Shown piece after piece: positions 51,886 to 62,181 of a stretch of DNA of 64,000 bases. The notes under the pieces were generated by a model, which searched no databases, was not told the DNA's origin, and was given only the letters and a program-made list of their open reading frames with translations. The DNA comes from Biscogniauxia marginata (taxonomy: Eukaryota; Ascomycota; Sordariomycetes; Xylariales; Xylariaceae), in assembly GCA_022695795.1 (NCBI GenBank), contig MU404097.1:62001-126000 (forward strand). The letters are read 5' to 3'. Both the position numbers and the translations under genes were made by a program. Position 1 is the stretch's first letter, and every line of letters starts with the position of its first letter.

Positions 51886-53654
51886 TCAACCCTCCATCCC
51901 GAAATCCGCCCACAGGCTCCCCTTCGCATCCACGGCCGCGACCTCGTCCACGAGGCGCGCCCGCGCCACCCTCTCGGGCGTGAGCTCGTACTCGGGCGGG
52001 AGGTCGATCTCGACGCCCCCGTCTCCAGCGGGGGCGCACATCATATCGACGACGGCCTTGGCGCAAAGCGCCGCGTTCGGCATCCCGTGGCCGGTGTAGC
52101 CGGCGCATAGCCACAGCCCGTCCCCGCCACCACCATTATTATTACTGTTATCGTCGCCGCCCAAGCTCTCGGGCACGCGCCCGACGAGCGGCCGCCCGTC
52201 CCGCGTGTACCCCATTATGCCGGTCCACTCGTGCGTGGGCTCGAGGTCCTGCTTCCTGATATGTTGTCCTTTCCCCTCCGGACCAGGAGATGATGATGAT
52301 GACGATGATGATGACGAAAGGTCGACGACCCCGCCCAGCTCCCCCCGCAGGTACCACGCCACGGGCTCGTCTATAGTGGAATCGTCCCAGACCCCCAGGC
52401 CTCGGCCGCGCGCGTGCTGGCGCCCGCCGCCGAAGACGAGCTCACCACCGGTCAGCGGGGGCCGCTGGATCAAATAGTCGTCCCGCGAAAAGGTGCTGGT
52501 GGGCTCGCCCATGATGTAGAACGTGTGCCCGATGTCAACGGGTGGGGTATCGGTGGTGGTGTCCCGTGACGATGGGGATGGGGACGGGGACGGGGACGGT
52601 GGCTTCAGCGAGGAGACTTGGCCTCTTGTCGGGAGAAGTAGGTCCGCGAGGGAGGGCAGGAGGTGCGACGTGTACGCGTTTGTAGCCAGGAGGACCTGCG
52701 GCGCGGTGAGTGTGCCACGAGGGGTGTGCAGGGTCCATGTCGTTTTGGCATGGGAGCGAGAGTCGGGGGGGTTCCTGAGATAAGATGGTGGTGCTTCGGT
52801 TTTGGTGAGGCCCGTCACGGGGGTGTTGGTCTGGAGGTTGAAGCTTCCCCCCTTTCCCTCTGCGCTGTCGTCCGTATTAGCGGCGAGTAGCCGCTCTAGC
52901 ACGAACGCGACGAGCTTGTATGGCCACAGGCTCGCGGCGTTCCACTGGACGATGGCGCCCTCGGCGTTGGGCACACGCAGGCCCTCGAGCGTGAACTCCT
53001 TCCGCTCCCCGGCCAGCAGCCATGGGGGGCTACCGCCCTCTCCCTTGGTCACGATGGCCACGTTGGCGGCGAGGTCCGGGTACTTGTCCGTCAGCGCGGC
53101 GACTTTGCCCCGCGCCAGCGCGAAAAGCTCCGCCGAGTAGTACGCGTGCACGCCCGACGTCGAGTGCCAGTCGCACGGGATGCTGTACTCCTCGACCAGG
53201 TTCTTGAGGAAGGAGAACGTGCGCAGCTCGAAGGAGGCGATGTGCGGGAGGGGCATATACATCGCGGGCTGGCAGTGGCCTCCATTCTGGAAAAAGCAGA
53301 AAAGAAAACGGAGGTTGTCAGTTGAGAGTATGGAGATAGGGGTAGGCTGTGGCTTGGAGGGAAGTGAGCAAAACTACTCACCCGACCGGTAGCGCCCCAG
53401 CACGCTTCCCTGGCCTCGACCATAACGATATTCAGGTCAGGCCGCTTCTCGCGGAGAAAGTGGGCGGCGAAGGCGCCAGTGATGCCGCTGCCGACGATAG
53501 CTACATCGGCCGAGCGGGGCAGCTCGGATGTTGTCCGGTGCCCCAACAGCTGGGCCGACGGCTCCTTGTGCCAGTACGATTTGGTCGGGTTGGCGACGGG
53601 CAGGCCGGATTGGCCATTTAGGAGCTGTGGTTCTGGCTGTGACTGTTGCGTCAT
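51886..53654 (-). CDS. FAD-dependent oxidoreductase (DAO family)
   Basis: There are two exons, 53654-53382 and 53286-51886, giving 557 residues. The ADP-binding motif is VAIVGSGITGAFAAHFL at about 51-67. The acidic end VMVEAREACWGATGR joins across the intron to NGGHCQPAMY, the block typical of DAO-fold oxidases such as the GlpD/PuuB/ordL-like group. The C-terminal FAD part includes GIMGYTRDGRPLVGRVP and GLWLCAGYTGHGMPNA. Such enzymes oxidise amino acids, amines or polyamines with FAD, but the fungal ordL-like group has no settled substrate. Low-complexity inserts (ten Ser in VVDLSSSSS..., SPSPSPS, NNNGGGGD) lengthen loops in the catalytic domain and lie in very GC-rich DNA. Confidence 0.9.
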
Positions 53655-54335
53655 TGCTGGACTAGATTAAAAAAAAAGGGTACCTGACCTATAAGAGGTA
53701 TATCTAGTGTTGTTTGTCGGGGTTGAGAGGGAGCGAAAAAGGGGGGAGGGTTGGGGAAGAAAAGCTTCTGGTTTGTGAGGGGTGAGTGAAAAGACCTAAA
53801 GAGTACCTAACGTACCTACCTATGTACCTAGCTAGGTATGTACTTATTAGGGTCACTTTATACTAAAGGTATGTTACCTAATCTCTATAGATTAATAGCG
53901 CTATGTGGAGTTTGGCAGCTGCCAGATTGAATATCCGTGGTAATATTTTCAATCCGTGTCAGCTGACAAAACAGCAAGGGAACATAACATAGGGGACGTC
54001 GTTCTGTTCGCGCCTTTCATCTTGGAACGTCTGAAACTCGCTATGGAGGGACCTCGGGACGGAGAGGGAGCAAAGAGAGTTAATATCCGTCCTTTATCAA
54101 AACATGGCAAGACACACGTTAGTAATATACGCTATGTAACCAGTGATAACGGTCGTCGTCAGGAGAAAAAATTTGTTGTATTGGCACCAGAAATGTTAAT
54201 TTTAATCATGCTGAGCCAAACGCCTTTTCATTCCAGCCTCATCCTACCTGCCGAAGGGCAAACCTGAATGCCCTCAAAAGGAGACAAAATATACCATCAA
54301 GCCCGTTTTCATAGGCAAGACACGATACACCCAGC
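53655..54335. other. intergenic region, no gene recognised
   Basis: TACCTAACGTACCTACCTATGTACCTAGCTAGGTATGTA at 53804-53842 is one of the densest clusters of the dispersed motif. A 104-codon frame at 53956-54267 lacks an ATG start and family features. Confidence 0.5.
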
Positions 54336-55990
54336 TTAACCTTGCATCTTCTTTCTCTTGCCGACCTGGGCAGAGAAACCCGTCTTGATAGCAGTGACCG
54401 ACCGACGTGATCCACAAGAGTTGCAGGTGATGAAGTAAAGTCGGTTCTCTCCCTTGCTGAGCTCTATAAAAATCAAGTCAGCACCTACTATATTGGATCG
54501 AGGTTCCAAGTCATGTCCACAGAGCTAAATGCTCCGTAGAGAGCCTGGTCCACCAATGATGGGAATTGAGAAAAGATTGGAATCACATACCTGTTGTTGG
54601 CGACTTGCATGTACGGCAGGTAACGTACTCAACTACAGATCTTGTTAGTGAATGATAAACCTCGTCCTCATCTGTGTGACAAATTGCCAGGAACCTCGGC
54701 CGTATGCATAGGGGTAGGGCAAGGGCAATGCGTTTTAAAATAATCGGGAAACGGGGGTCCAGGGACATACTGATATATTTACGCAGGACGTTCTCGATCT
54801 GTTTCTGCTGGAAGCGACCCTTGATGACTAGTCGTCTGCTGCCGTCAACGGAACCGTTTGTTCCCAATTCGGCGAAGAGGTATCTATTAGAGTCCGCATT
54901 AGTAATTATTATTTATATAGGAATGAAATGGGAAATAGCTTACGCCGTGACGTGTTCCTCGCTTCGCTTCATTCTCTTGCAGATGTCCTGGATGTTGGCA
55001 AAGATAGTCTTCTTGTTGCCTTCACGCAGACACTGAGGAGGAGGGATCTTGTAGCTTCGCGAGCCGCTCGAGGCATGGTCGGGGTTCTTCTGGGCCAGGA
55101 GGCTGAAGAAGCGGCTAAGCAGAAGGTCATAGCTGATGGCCTTGGTCTCGTCGTGCTTCCAGATGCCGGTGCCTTTCTCCATGTCGCCGCTCTGCTCCTC
55201 GGTATTCTCGGCGCCGTTCTCTCCATCGCCCTTCTCAAGGTCGAGGGCGGCCAGCTTGGCGGCGAACTCATCTTCAGTGCCCTCCTTGGGAGCCTTCTTC
55301 TTCTTCTTTTTCTTGAGAGTCAGATCGAGACCGCCGTTAGCAGCGGCCTCGCCATCGGCAGCGTCGCCGGCGGCGTCTTCCGTCTTGGGCTTCTTCTTCT
55401 TCTTCTTCAGGCCAGCAAGGGCATCGTCGACAGGAGGGACGTCGCCGTCGTCAGGCGCTTCTTTCGAATCAGCAAAGGCTCCGAGGGCGCCGGAGAGCGG
55501 TGGCGTACGTGGAGTGTGGGAGATGGCGGTCTCCTTGGACTCATCGGCGGATGCCATGGTGACCTTGCCGTCGGCCTCGACTATTATGGCTTCGGAATTG
55601 AAGACAACAGACTTGCGCTGCTTTCGGTCGGGGATGTGAGGGCGGGATTCCTAAAAGGTTAGTACAGGTCGTTGTCTGGTGGTCTGGTGGTCTGGTGGTC
55701 TGGTGGTGTGTGTGTGGTAGTGGAATAAATGAATGAATGAATGAATGATGGTTTGCAGGAATGATGACTCGAATTTTTGGTAGTGGCTTTTGGGAGTGTG
55801 TGGGGGGGGTGGGGGGGCGTGTGCACAGAGCAATTTGGAGGGTGTGTGGATTTGGAGGGGCAATTTTTGTCGTTTGTTCTTCTCTTCGATTTTCGTCTTC
55901 GCTGCTAGCGCCTTGCGGAGGGGTGTAAATGGCTTGAGACAGGTTGACAGATAGCTAGTAACTTACAGCTGGCGCCTCTACTGCGTCCAT
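54336..55990 (-). CDS. SUI3: translation initiation factor eIF2 subunit beta
   Basis: There are five exons, 55990-55967, 55650-54944, 54883-54771, 54632-54591 and 54463-54336, giving 337 residues. The beta subunit of the eIF2 complex brings initiator tRNA to the 40S ribosome with GTP and contacts eIF5 and eIF2B through lysine boxes. Two long K-boxes are visible ([10 protein letters not shown] and [12 protein letters not shown]), plus a weaker basic patch RKQRK. The conserved C-terminal domain has [35 protein letters not shown] and the zinc ribbon CRTCKS...CNSCGS, which is split by an intron. The first exon codes only MDAVEAPA and is followed by a 316-nt intron with a GGTCTGGT repeat and a GAAT repeat. 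Small exons of 42 and 113 nt were each fixed by frame. Confidence 0.95.
55674..55748. repeat. GGTCTGGT and GAAT simple repeats in eIF2-beta intron 1
   Basis: Tandem TGGTGGTC/GGTCTGGT units at about 55674-55716 are followed by a GTGT stretch and (GAAT)n at 55726-55748, all inside the first intron. Copy number may vary between strains. Confidence 0.85.
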
Positions 55991-56844
55991 CTTGAGAGCT
56001 GTTTAACGATCTTCCCTCACACGGTGGCGCTCGATGTGCTCCCAGTCGCACCACTGCTATAGCTTCTTCCTATCGAGCCCGATGTAGGTGCTGTGATGTG
56101 ATTATGTGTACCCGTGTGGAGAACGGAGACAGATGGAATGCGACGTGGCGACTGATGGTAGTGCGTAGTGCAGTTCGGAGGCCGTGATTATTTCACTCTC
56201 CCAGAGGCCGAGGGAGATGGTTGAAGGGTTGAAGGGTTGAGCAGGTGAAGGTGCGCAGGAGATGGGAGTCGACAGGCGATAATGGTATGACGTCTAAAGA
56301 AATAACTTAATGCCTTACGGGAAAGTGCAGGTGTTGCTGTGTTGCGTTTGGTGACCCTCGCTCACCACCTTCCTCCGACACCCTCTCTCTGACTCAATCG
56401 CTTCCTTAGCTACTAGCCTTTTCCTCTGTACTACTCCGTAGAAACCCCCCACCAACCCCACTTTAGAAACCCAAACTGCTCGATCTAGCGAATAAAAGTC
56501 AATTAAGAACATGGCCCACTAATTATAAGGCCAGGTCTCCATAGGTACCCACAATTCACGAATACTGCCAAGCCGTTCTACTTGACGACCTCACTTCCCT
56601 TGAGTCCAACCCTTCAACATTGACATCGTTGCACCTCTCCGTCATCGCTCTCCCGTCACGATATCTCTCCCCGCAACTCACGAGCGCCCTTACGTTGTGT
56701 CCACTCGAGTAAAAAGCCCAGCTTCAGCTTCTAAAGGTCCGGGGCCAGATGCGTCAGAGCTGGTAGTCCGTAGCGGAGGTTCGCTGCTTTCCTCTATCTC
56801 CCTCCCCCCCTCAACACTTTTCTCGACGTACACTCGCCTGGGCC
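55991..56844. promoter_or_regulatory. divergent intergenic region (eIF2-beta / Mim2-like)
   Basis: The two housekeeping genes start 854 bp apart on opposite strands. A GTTGAAGG direct repeat lies near 56219-56236. The right end (56580-56830) is a pyrimidine-rich leader. No separate gene was recognised. Confidence 0.45.
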
Positions 56845-57230
56845 ATGTCTCTCTCCGACTCTTTCGCCATCCCCGACGTCTCGGCGTCGGACAACGACGA
56901 AATCGACTCCCTACCTTCTACTTCCACCGAGAGCTTCACATCCGAAGATGAATACGATGCGCAGAGGGAATGGGAGCAGAGCTTAGAGCAGTTGCAGCTG
57001 CTCTTAACCATGATACTGGTCCCCTTCGCGGGAAAGTACCTTGGCCGTAAATTCGCATATTGGAGTACGTTTGCTTGCTAGTGGAACATCTTCCAGAGTG
57101 GAATCTGGTCGCTAACCGTCGCACAGGTTGGGCGAGATACATGGAATGGATGCATAACGTTGACATACAATGGACGAACAAGAAATCGTTCAAGGCCGTC
57201 GGTGCCGTTGAAGCTGCGACATCTCTATGA
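56845..57230 (+). CDS. small mitochondrial outer-membrane protein, Mim2-like
   Basis: There are two exons, 56845-57064 and 57127-57230, giving 107 residues. The N-terminal half is acidic and Ser-rich (DVSASDNDEIDSLPSTSTES). Then comes SLEQLQLLLTMILVPFAGKYLGRKFAY, one probable membrane segment at about 54-66 that runs into a short Gly/Lys/Arg turn, followed by WARYMEWMHNVD and GAVEAATSL. The acidic front, single helix and LVPFAGKYLGR motif agree with fungal Mim2, part of the MIM complex that inserts helical proteins into the mitochondrial outer membrane. The name rests on my recall of the family motif, so it is moderate. Expression next to eIF2-beta fits a housekeeping gene. Confidence 0.75.
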
Positions 57231-58049
57231 GTATTGGGTATCATCCGGGTTAAATCGAATTAGAACTTCACCGGAAGATAGAACGGCATGTCTGTATATA
57301 ATAGGGCGTTGGGCTCGGAAAATAGACCCCTCAGCAACAAAATGTCAGAAGTGAGACCATACGGTGGTAGGCACACGTCATGGCTATCTACACAGGTAGC
57401 ATTTTAAAAGTCCAGAGCTATTCCGCTTCTCCCGGCCGGTGGTATTTACGTCACACCAAGTGATGCGTGATACTGCCAAAAGCCCTCGACAGGAGTCATT
57501 GTTGTAACTCGGTCGGGAAGGGCTTGAAGTGACAGACATCTTCGCGCAACAACTATCTGGTTACCTCATCCTAAGGTGTACATTGTGACAAATACCAAGT
57601 CGTTCCATCCAAGCGTCGTTCGGGGACCCCAACTTCATATAAACAGGCTGGTAGGATAATCCATAGAGCCTAGAGCTCTCATGTCTTACATCCATCTAAT
57701 AAATAGTGACCACTGCGAACGACATGGAATCTGAATTAATGGGATTTTAAGGACATGGTATATATGTGATAATACAATACAATTTAGAATCATTGACTTA
57801 GCAATTGCTGTGCAGCATTTTGTCCATTGAATAAAAGGACAATTATGAAAGGCGATGTGCTCGTTAATTAAAGTGGACAGATTAATCGGTATGGGCCTCT
57901 AGAAATCCATCATTACCCATCTAATTCACTTCCGAGAGCTACTCATATGGCGTTTTTTATAGCCCCGGTGCCAATATCTAATTTTTGGAATTCGTAAATC
58001 TTCGCTATGCGAAGCAGTCGTAGCTTACAAGGAAAAGAGAAGAAAACAA

Positions 58050-58069
58050 GGGGGGGGGGGGGGGGGGGG
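58050..58069. repeat. poly-G homopolymer tract (G20)
   Basis: Twenty consecutive G on the plus strand, immediately before the first copy of the direct repeat. Length is uncertain in any assembly. Confidence 0.9.
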
Positions 58070-58169
58070 TAGCAAGCACGAATATAAAACGTAAAAGATT
58101 AATGAAAAAATTTTTAAATTTAAATTTATAATTTCCGCCAAAGTTTATGGCAATAATACCTGGAAAAAA

Positions 58170-58179
58170 NNNNNNNNNN
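58170..58179. other. assembly gap (10 N)
   Basis: Ten N mark a gap of unstated true length, placed just before a C-rich tract. Confidence 0.99.
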
Positions 58180-58181
58180 AT

Positions 58182-58264
58182 CCCGCCCCCCCCCCCCCCC
58201 ACCCCCCAACCCCCCCCCCCCCCCCCCCCCCCCCCCCGCCCCCCCCCCCCCCCCCCCCCCCCCC
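58182..58264. repeat. C-rich tract of about 80 bases
   Basis: Nearly pure poly-C broken by a few A and G (58185, 58201, 58208-58209, 58238). Such a run beside a gap may be partly a sequencing or assembly artefact. Confidence 0.85.
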
Positions 58265-59355
58265 AGCTAGCTCGAATAGAATACGTAAAAGATGACTGAC
58301 TCTATTTTGAAATTTAAATTTAGAATTTCCTCCTCAGTTGATTGCTAGATATCCTGTCTCAAACTGTATCAAAGATCAGAGAAATGGTCAGGAAAAAGGA
58401 TCAACTATTCTTGGCCTAATCAAACTATCTTCGACAGACAACAATTCTAAATGAGCCTTGGTAAGGCGGAAAACCGAGAGGTGGTAGCTTCATAGCCTAC
58501 GAGAAGGAGAAGGCTAGGCCAGTCAGGGGTTTCTTCCGTTATATATTTTATGTGACCCATTAATTCCGACGCCTTGGTTCCCTTTTACTTGTAGCTTCGT
58601 TAGTCTAGTCAACCGAATATCTGGTATCAAAGAGGCTCCAGTGGATTTAGTCACTTGCTTCTACTAGTAGAAGTTAGTTGAGACTCTTGTAGTTTTTCAG
58701 GTGAACGCCTACCACACAGCTTCTTCGAATCACTTTTGGAGATTTAATTAGCTCTAACTATTGAAACATGAATTGGTTCCTGAAATACAAGAAATAAAAG
58801 AATAAAGGAACAAAAATTCGATGAGCAACATGGGAGATTCCTTCACGTAGGAAATTGACTCTGGAGCATAGAGAGATACTTCGTTAGAAAAGGAGGCTAA
58901 GTTTGAACAGCTCTCCTTGAAGGATAATTATATTGTTTGTCCTATTATTAGAACTAACCTCAGGACACAAGCTCTTTTGTTTCGCACGCATATCTAGTCG
59001 GGAATAACAATTCCATTGTGAAAGGAAATCAAGACAACAGTTGCAAAGGGGCGACTGTTTAGGCGTCCATCGGCATTAGAATGGTAACTTAAAGTTGTAC
59101 AATAGGATGCGATGCCATGTCTGAAAGAATTCACTATTATTGCCCCTTTTAATATCAACAAAATCATATAGGATGTCTGTATAAAAAAGCGCTAGTCAAC
59201 CCCTATCTGTAGTAGGACCGTACCCACCAACCTCCCTAGCCCCCTTACTACTATTAACAATACCTAATCAGTAAATTTCCCAACCGAATATCGCAATCCT
59301 ACTAAACAAACGCCAGACCTCGGAACCCCAAACAAGAAACAGAAAGAAGAAAAGA

Positions 59356-59619
59356 ATGTGTAAAGACTTTTACGCCCCTGACTCGTGCCTCAACTGCTCG
59401 TCCACGCTCAAGTGGGAATGTGTCCTCTCTGTCCGCTGCGACTGCGGATCGCCGGCCCAGGACATCTACAAAGTGGACGACATAATATTTGACCTTACCC
59501 TCTGCGGCGAGTGCGTAGACTGTGCATTCGGCGATGGCCCCGAGAAGGATAAGAGGGGGGTTTTCAAGAAGTTCCTCGGGAAGCTTCGGGCCATGAGAAG
59601 GGGTAAGGAGCTAATATAG
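59356..59619 (+). CDS. small Cys-rich protein, function unknown
   Basis: The ORF has an ATG start after an A-rich leader and gives 87 residues. Ten cysteines are present: MCKDFY, CLNC at about 11-14, WEC, VRCDCG at about 26-31 and CGECVDC at about 50-56. The tail is basic (GVFKKFLGKLRAMRRGKELI). The spacing suggests a small zinc-binding or fungal 'MC...C...C..C' type protein rather than a secreted effector, because there is no signal peptide. No homologue is recalled. A second short ORF 1.1 kb away on the other strand also begins MC and has similar cysteines. Confidence 0.5.
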   Translation: MCKDFYAPDSCLNCSSTLKWECVLSVRCDCGSPAQDIYKVDDIIFDLTLCGECVDCAFGDGPEKDKRGVFKKFLGKLRAMRRGKELI

Positions 59620-60741
59620 ATAGCTGTGGCAAGGTAAGTATTTTTGCTTTGCTTGATGCGTTGAGACCTGTCTATGTACGTATAATTTGTGAGATACTTA
59701 GAGTGGTATTCATCACGCCCATGCCCTGGTAAGGTCATAATGCTGATCTAAAATTTAGAAGAAGACGCCTTTTTGTTCTATTTGTCTTTTTTCAGTTGTA
59801 GTTATGGACCTGTTATAAAGTCAAGGACTTGGCTCTTTTAGTGATACGCCGAAGCCTCATATTTTGTTTTAACATCAATATATACCAACCTCTTACTAAC
59901 ATAAACATATGAGCACATATAAAATATACCAGGGGGCTGTTACGGGGTCGAATATGATGCTAGAATAATAGCAATATATTCTATCAAGTCGAGCCTTTCT
60001 TTTCTAAGTATTTTTTCCTTGCGCTCGACTTGATTCCCTCTTATATTTATAAGTAGTATAGTGTTGTTTACGGTATAGATACCTCCGGGACTTAAAATCC
60101 GAATACCTTCTCCATTCCAGCCTAATATGCCGTATGCCTTTAACCTGCATTCCTGCCCTATCTTCTCGTATGACCAACTGCCGGATGACCCTTTTGCATA
60201 TGCCCTGCATGTCCTCGTGACAACTACTATATTATCACCTAAGCCGATACTAGGTGGCTTGAGGCATGAATTAATGTGCATTTATGTGTAGGGGATTCCA
60301 CCCATATATATAGCTCTACTTAGGACTGACATACTTTATCCCATCCTTGTACCTTGTTTAAACTTCATCAACAGGCGATAAGGACGACTGAGAACCGAGG
60401 CCTTTAGTAATAGTGTTCCGACCACCTCCCAAGAAAAAAAAAGTAAGAAAAAAAAGATATACAGAGATAGTCTAGGAAGACCCTTCCCGGCAATGTTCTT
60501 TTTTTTTCGCGGCCCCTGTTATCGATAGAGGCGTATAGCGGCGAGAAGAACGAGACGTACTAGATTAGTTAGATGACCCGTATAAAATAGGACCATCCCT
60601 CCCCGTGTATCTTCGTAGATCTAGCACTTGCGCCCGGAAACCGCACATTGCTCATTCTCCTAGATTGACTTCGTGAAAGGTGGTGATATCAACCGTCACA
60701 TAAAATATCTGTGCCTCTTTTCCTTATTATGTCTCCGTATC
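59620..60741. other. intergenic region, no gene recognised
   Basis: A 113-codon minus-strand frame (59940-60281) does not resemble a known family. The right end near 60740-60810 is a CT-rich microsatellite that overlaps the next candidate ORF. Confidence 0.4.
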
Positions 60742-60996
60742 TCACTGTCTCCTTCTCCTTCTCTCTCTCTCCATTCGCTCTCGTTCTCTTCGTCTCTCTC
60801 TTTGTCTCTCATTCTCTGCTTGACGACGATCGTGGCAATCCCAGCATTCACCCCAAACTTTCCTTACACTTCGAACCGTGATTGATTCGCAATAGTCCAT
60901 TACCGAACCCGGGCGGTCACAGACTATCCAGTTCCGGTACCACCCATCTATTTTTCCACAGCGGCAATGGACCTCTGACGCATCAGCTTCGCACAT
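60742..60996 (-). CDS. candidate small Cys-rich protein with Arg/Glu tail
   Basis: The ORF has an ATG start and gives 84 residues. The first ~57 have seven cysteines (MCEADASEVHCRCG, WIVCDRP, MDYCE, GECWDCHDR). This pattern is like short fungal proteins that begin MC, carry CxCG, and end in CWxC. The last ~28 residues (Arg/Glu-rich, RERERMER style) are simply a translated CT/GA microsatellite. The real product may therefore be shorter or absent. Called only because the cysteine pattern is non-random and a similar ORF lies nearby. Confidence 0.3.
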   Translation of the reverse strand: MCEADASEVHCRCGKIDGWYRNWIVCDRPGSVMDYCESITVRSVRKVWGECWDCHDRRQAENERQRERRRERERMERERRRRRQ

Positions 60997-61856
60997 TCTG
61001 TTTTTATTCTGGTTGATGTGGTACTATATACCAGTGTGCTGCTATGTTGCTATCATGTCACCACGAGATGATAAACTCGTAGCTCGCTATGGGGGGTTTT
61101 TAGCTCGTAGGAAAGAGTGATGATGATGATACTAATATTCGAAGTTGGCTGTAAGGTTGTTGTTAGCATATCGATGAACAACGTCATAAGAAGCCGTATG
61201 ATACTTTAGGTAACTACTTGAGCCGAGTTGGACTTAACTTTAGACTTGTGATTTTAAGACGTCGTATGAAGATGGACTCGCTCCAAAGGTAGCTTATGAT
61301 AGTTGTACGAAAAATAGCTGCCATGATTCTGAAGATAGCTTGGTGAGCGGGCTTTATATAGCTATGGTTTTTCCTTTGCGGGATGTCAGGTGAGGACACC
61401 CAAACCAGTGCACCACAAAAGGCTTAAGTGTTGGTGCTGTCTTAGTTGACCGGAGCGTATGCAGTCCTCGGGTAGATTTCGAATCATTGCTCGTTCTCGT
61501 GACCCTTTCTTAAAAGTGGTCTACTTAGGACACATGTCTTAGTTGGTTACTCACTATGGATAGAAGGACTGTGACGAACCTCCCTGTGTGTTCCTAGTCA
61601 GCTGACTTCACAGGTGAGTACGTACCGGGTTTTCTTGATTTGAAGGTAACAGTGGGTTGAGATTGGTTCAATTAATTCACAAAGTTTTGTTCGTCAGAGA
61701 GGTTTCAAGGTACTCTCACTATAGTATCAAAGAGTGACTGTAGTCTTAGATTGATAGCTAAGGGACTAAAAGGAGTGACTAGATACACAAGGAGATTCCA
61801 ACCTACTTATACAAATGTCCTTCAGGACTGCATCCAGCGCACCTCCTGGCTCTCCG

Positions 61857-61884
61857 TATTATCTGTCAACCCCGACAGATAATA
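61857..61884. repeat. perfect inverted repeat (11-bp arms, 6-nt loop) with GATA sites
   Basis: Arms TATTATCTGTC and GACAGATAATA surround AACCCC. Each arm holds an AGATAA (HGATAR) core, the site bound by fungal GATA factors such as AreA/Nit2. Confidence 0.85.
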
Positions 61885-61898
61885 TGTGTGTCCTCTCT

Positions 61899-61928
61899 CA
61901 ATTATCTGTTGCCGTGAAGAGATAATTG
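61899..61928. repeat. second inverted repeat (9-bp arms, 12-nt loop) with GATA sites
   Basis: Arms CAATTATCT and AGATAATTG lie 14 nt after the first hairpin and again contain AGATAA on opposite strands. Confidence 0.85.
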
Positions 61929-61936
61929 GGATAAAG

Positions 61937-61955
61937 GTCACGTGACTAACACGTG
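61937..61955. promoter_or_regulatory. two CACGTG (E-box) motifs, one inside a 10-bp palindrome
   Basis: GTCACGTGAC at 61937-61946 is a perfect palindrome, and a second CACGTG lies at 61950-61955. CACGTG is the core site of bHLH factors in fungi. No gene start is nearby, so regulatory use is only possible. Confidence 0.5.
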
Positions 61956-62181
61956 ACAACGTCCAAGAACAAAACTAATCTTTGATTCGTAACAAGGACA
62001 ACGAATATTTGTCAAATACATGTGCTACACAATATATCATGTGATATTAGTTCAACACAATTGTACTTTATTCAGCTGTTGGAAAAACATTAAATCCCTT
62101 TGTTAGGTATCTTTAAGTATTGTACATGATATACGTCGAACCAACATTACAAGCCCCAGACTTGCCTCAAAAGGAACAATG

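Larger units (their letters stand above)
58070..58335 (+). repeat. imperfect direct repeat flanking a gap, copies about 58070-58138 and 58265-58335
   Basis: Both copies contain, in order, a GAATA element, ACGTAAAAGAT, an AAATTTAAATTTA core and AATTTCC, with many substitutions between. Copy 1 follows the G20 run and copy 2 follows the C-rich run. Confidence 0.7.
57231..59355. other. AT-rich intergenic region with an assembly gap
   Basis: No gene was recognised. It contains the homopolymer/gap structure at 58050-58264 described separately. The sequence around 57700-58160 and 58280-58820 is AT-rich. Confidence 0.5.
60997..62181. other. intergenic region with a palindrome cluster
   Basis: No gene was recognised. 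The palindromes at 61857-61955 are listed separately. Confidence 0.5.

Noticed and set aside
53956..54267. 104-codon plus-strand ORF
   Set aside because: No ATG start and no family features; lies between two well-supported minus-strand genes.
54928..55662. 244-codon plus-strand ORF with many Leu
   Set aside because: Antisense to eIF2-beta; the Leu runs reflect the lysine boxes on the coding strand.
59940..60281. 113-codon minus-strand ORF that vaguely recalled a retroelement polyprotein end
   Set aside because: No integrase, RT or RNase H motif and no terminal repeats; resemblance is not supportable.
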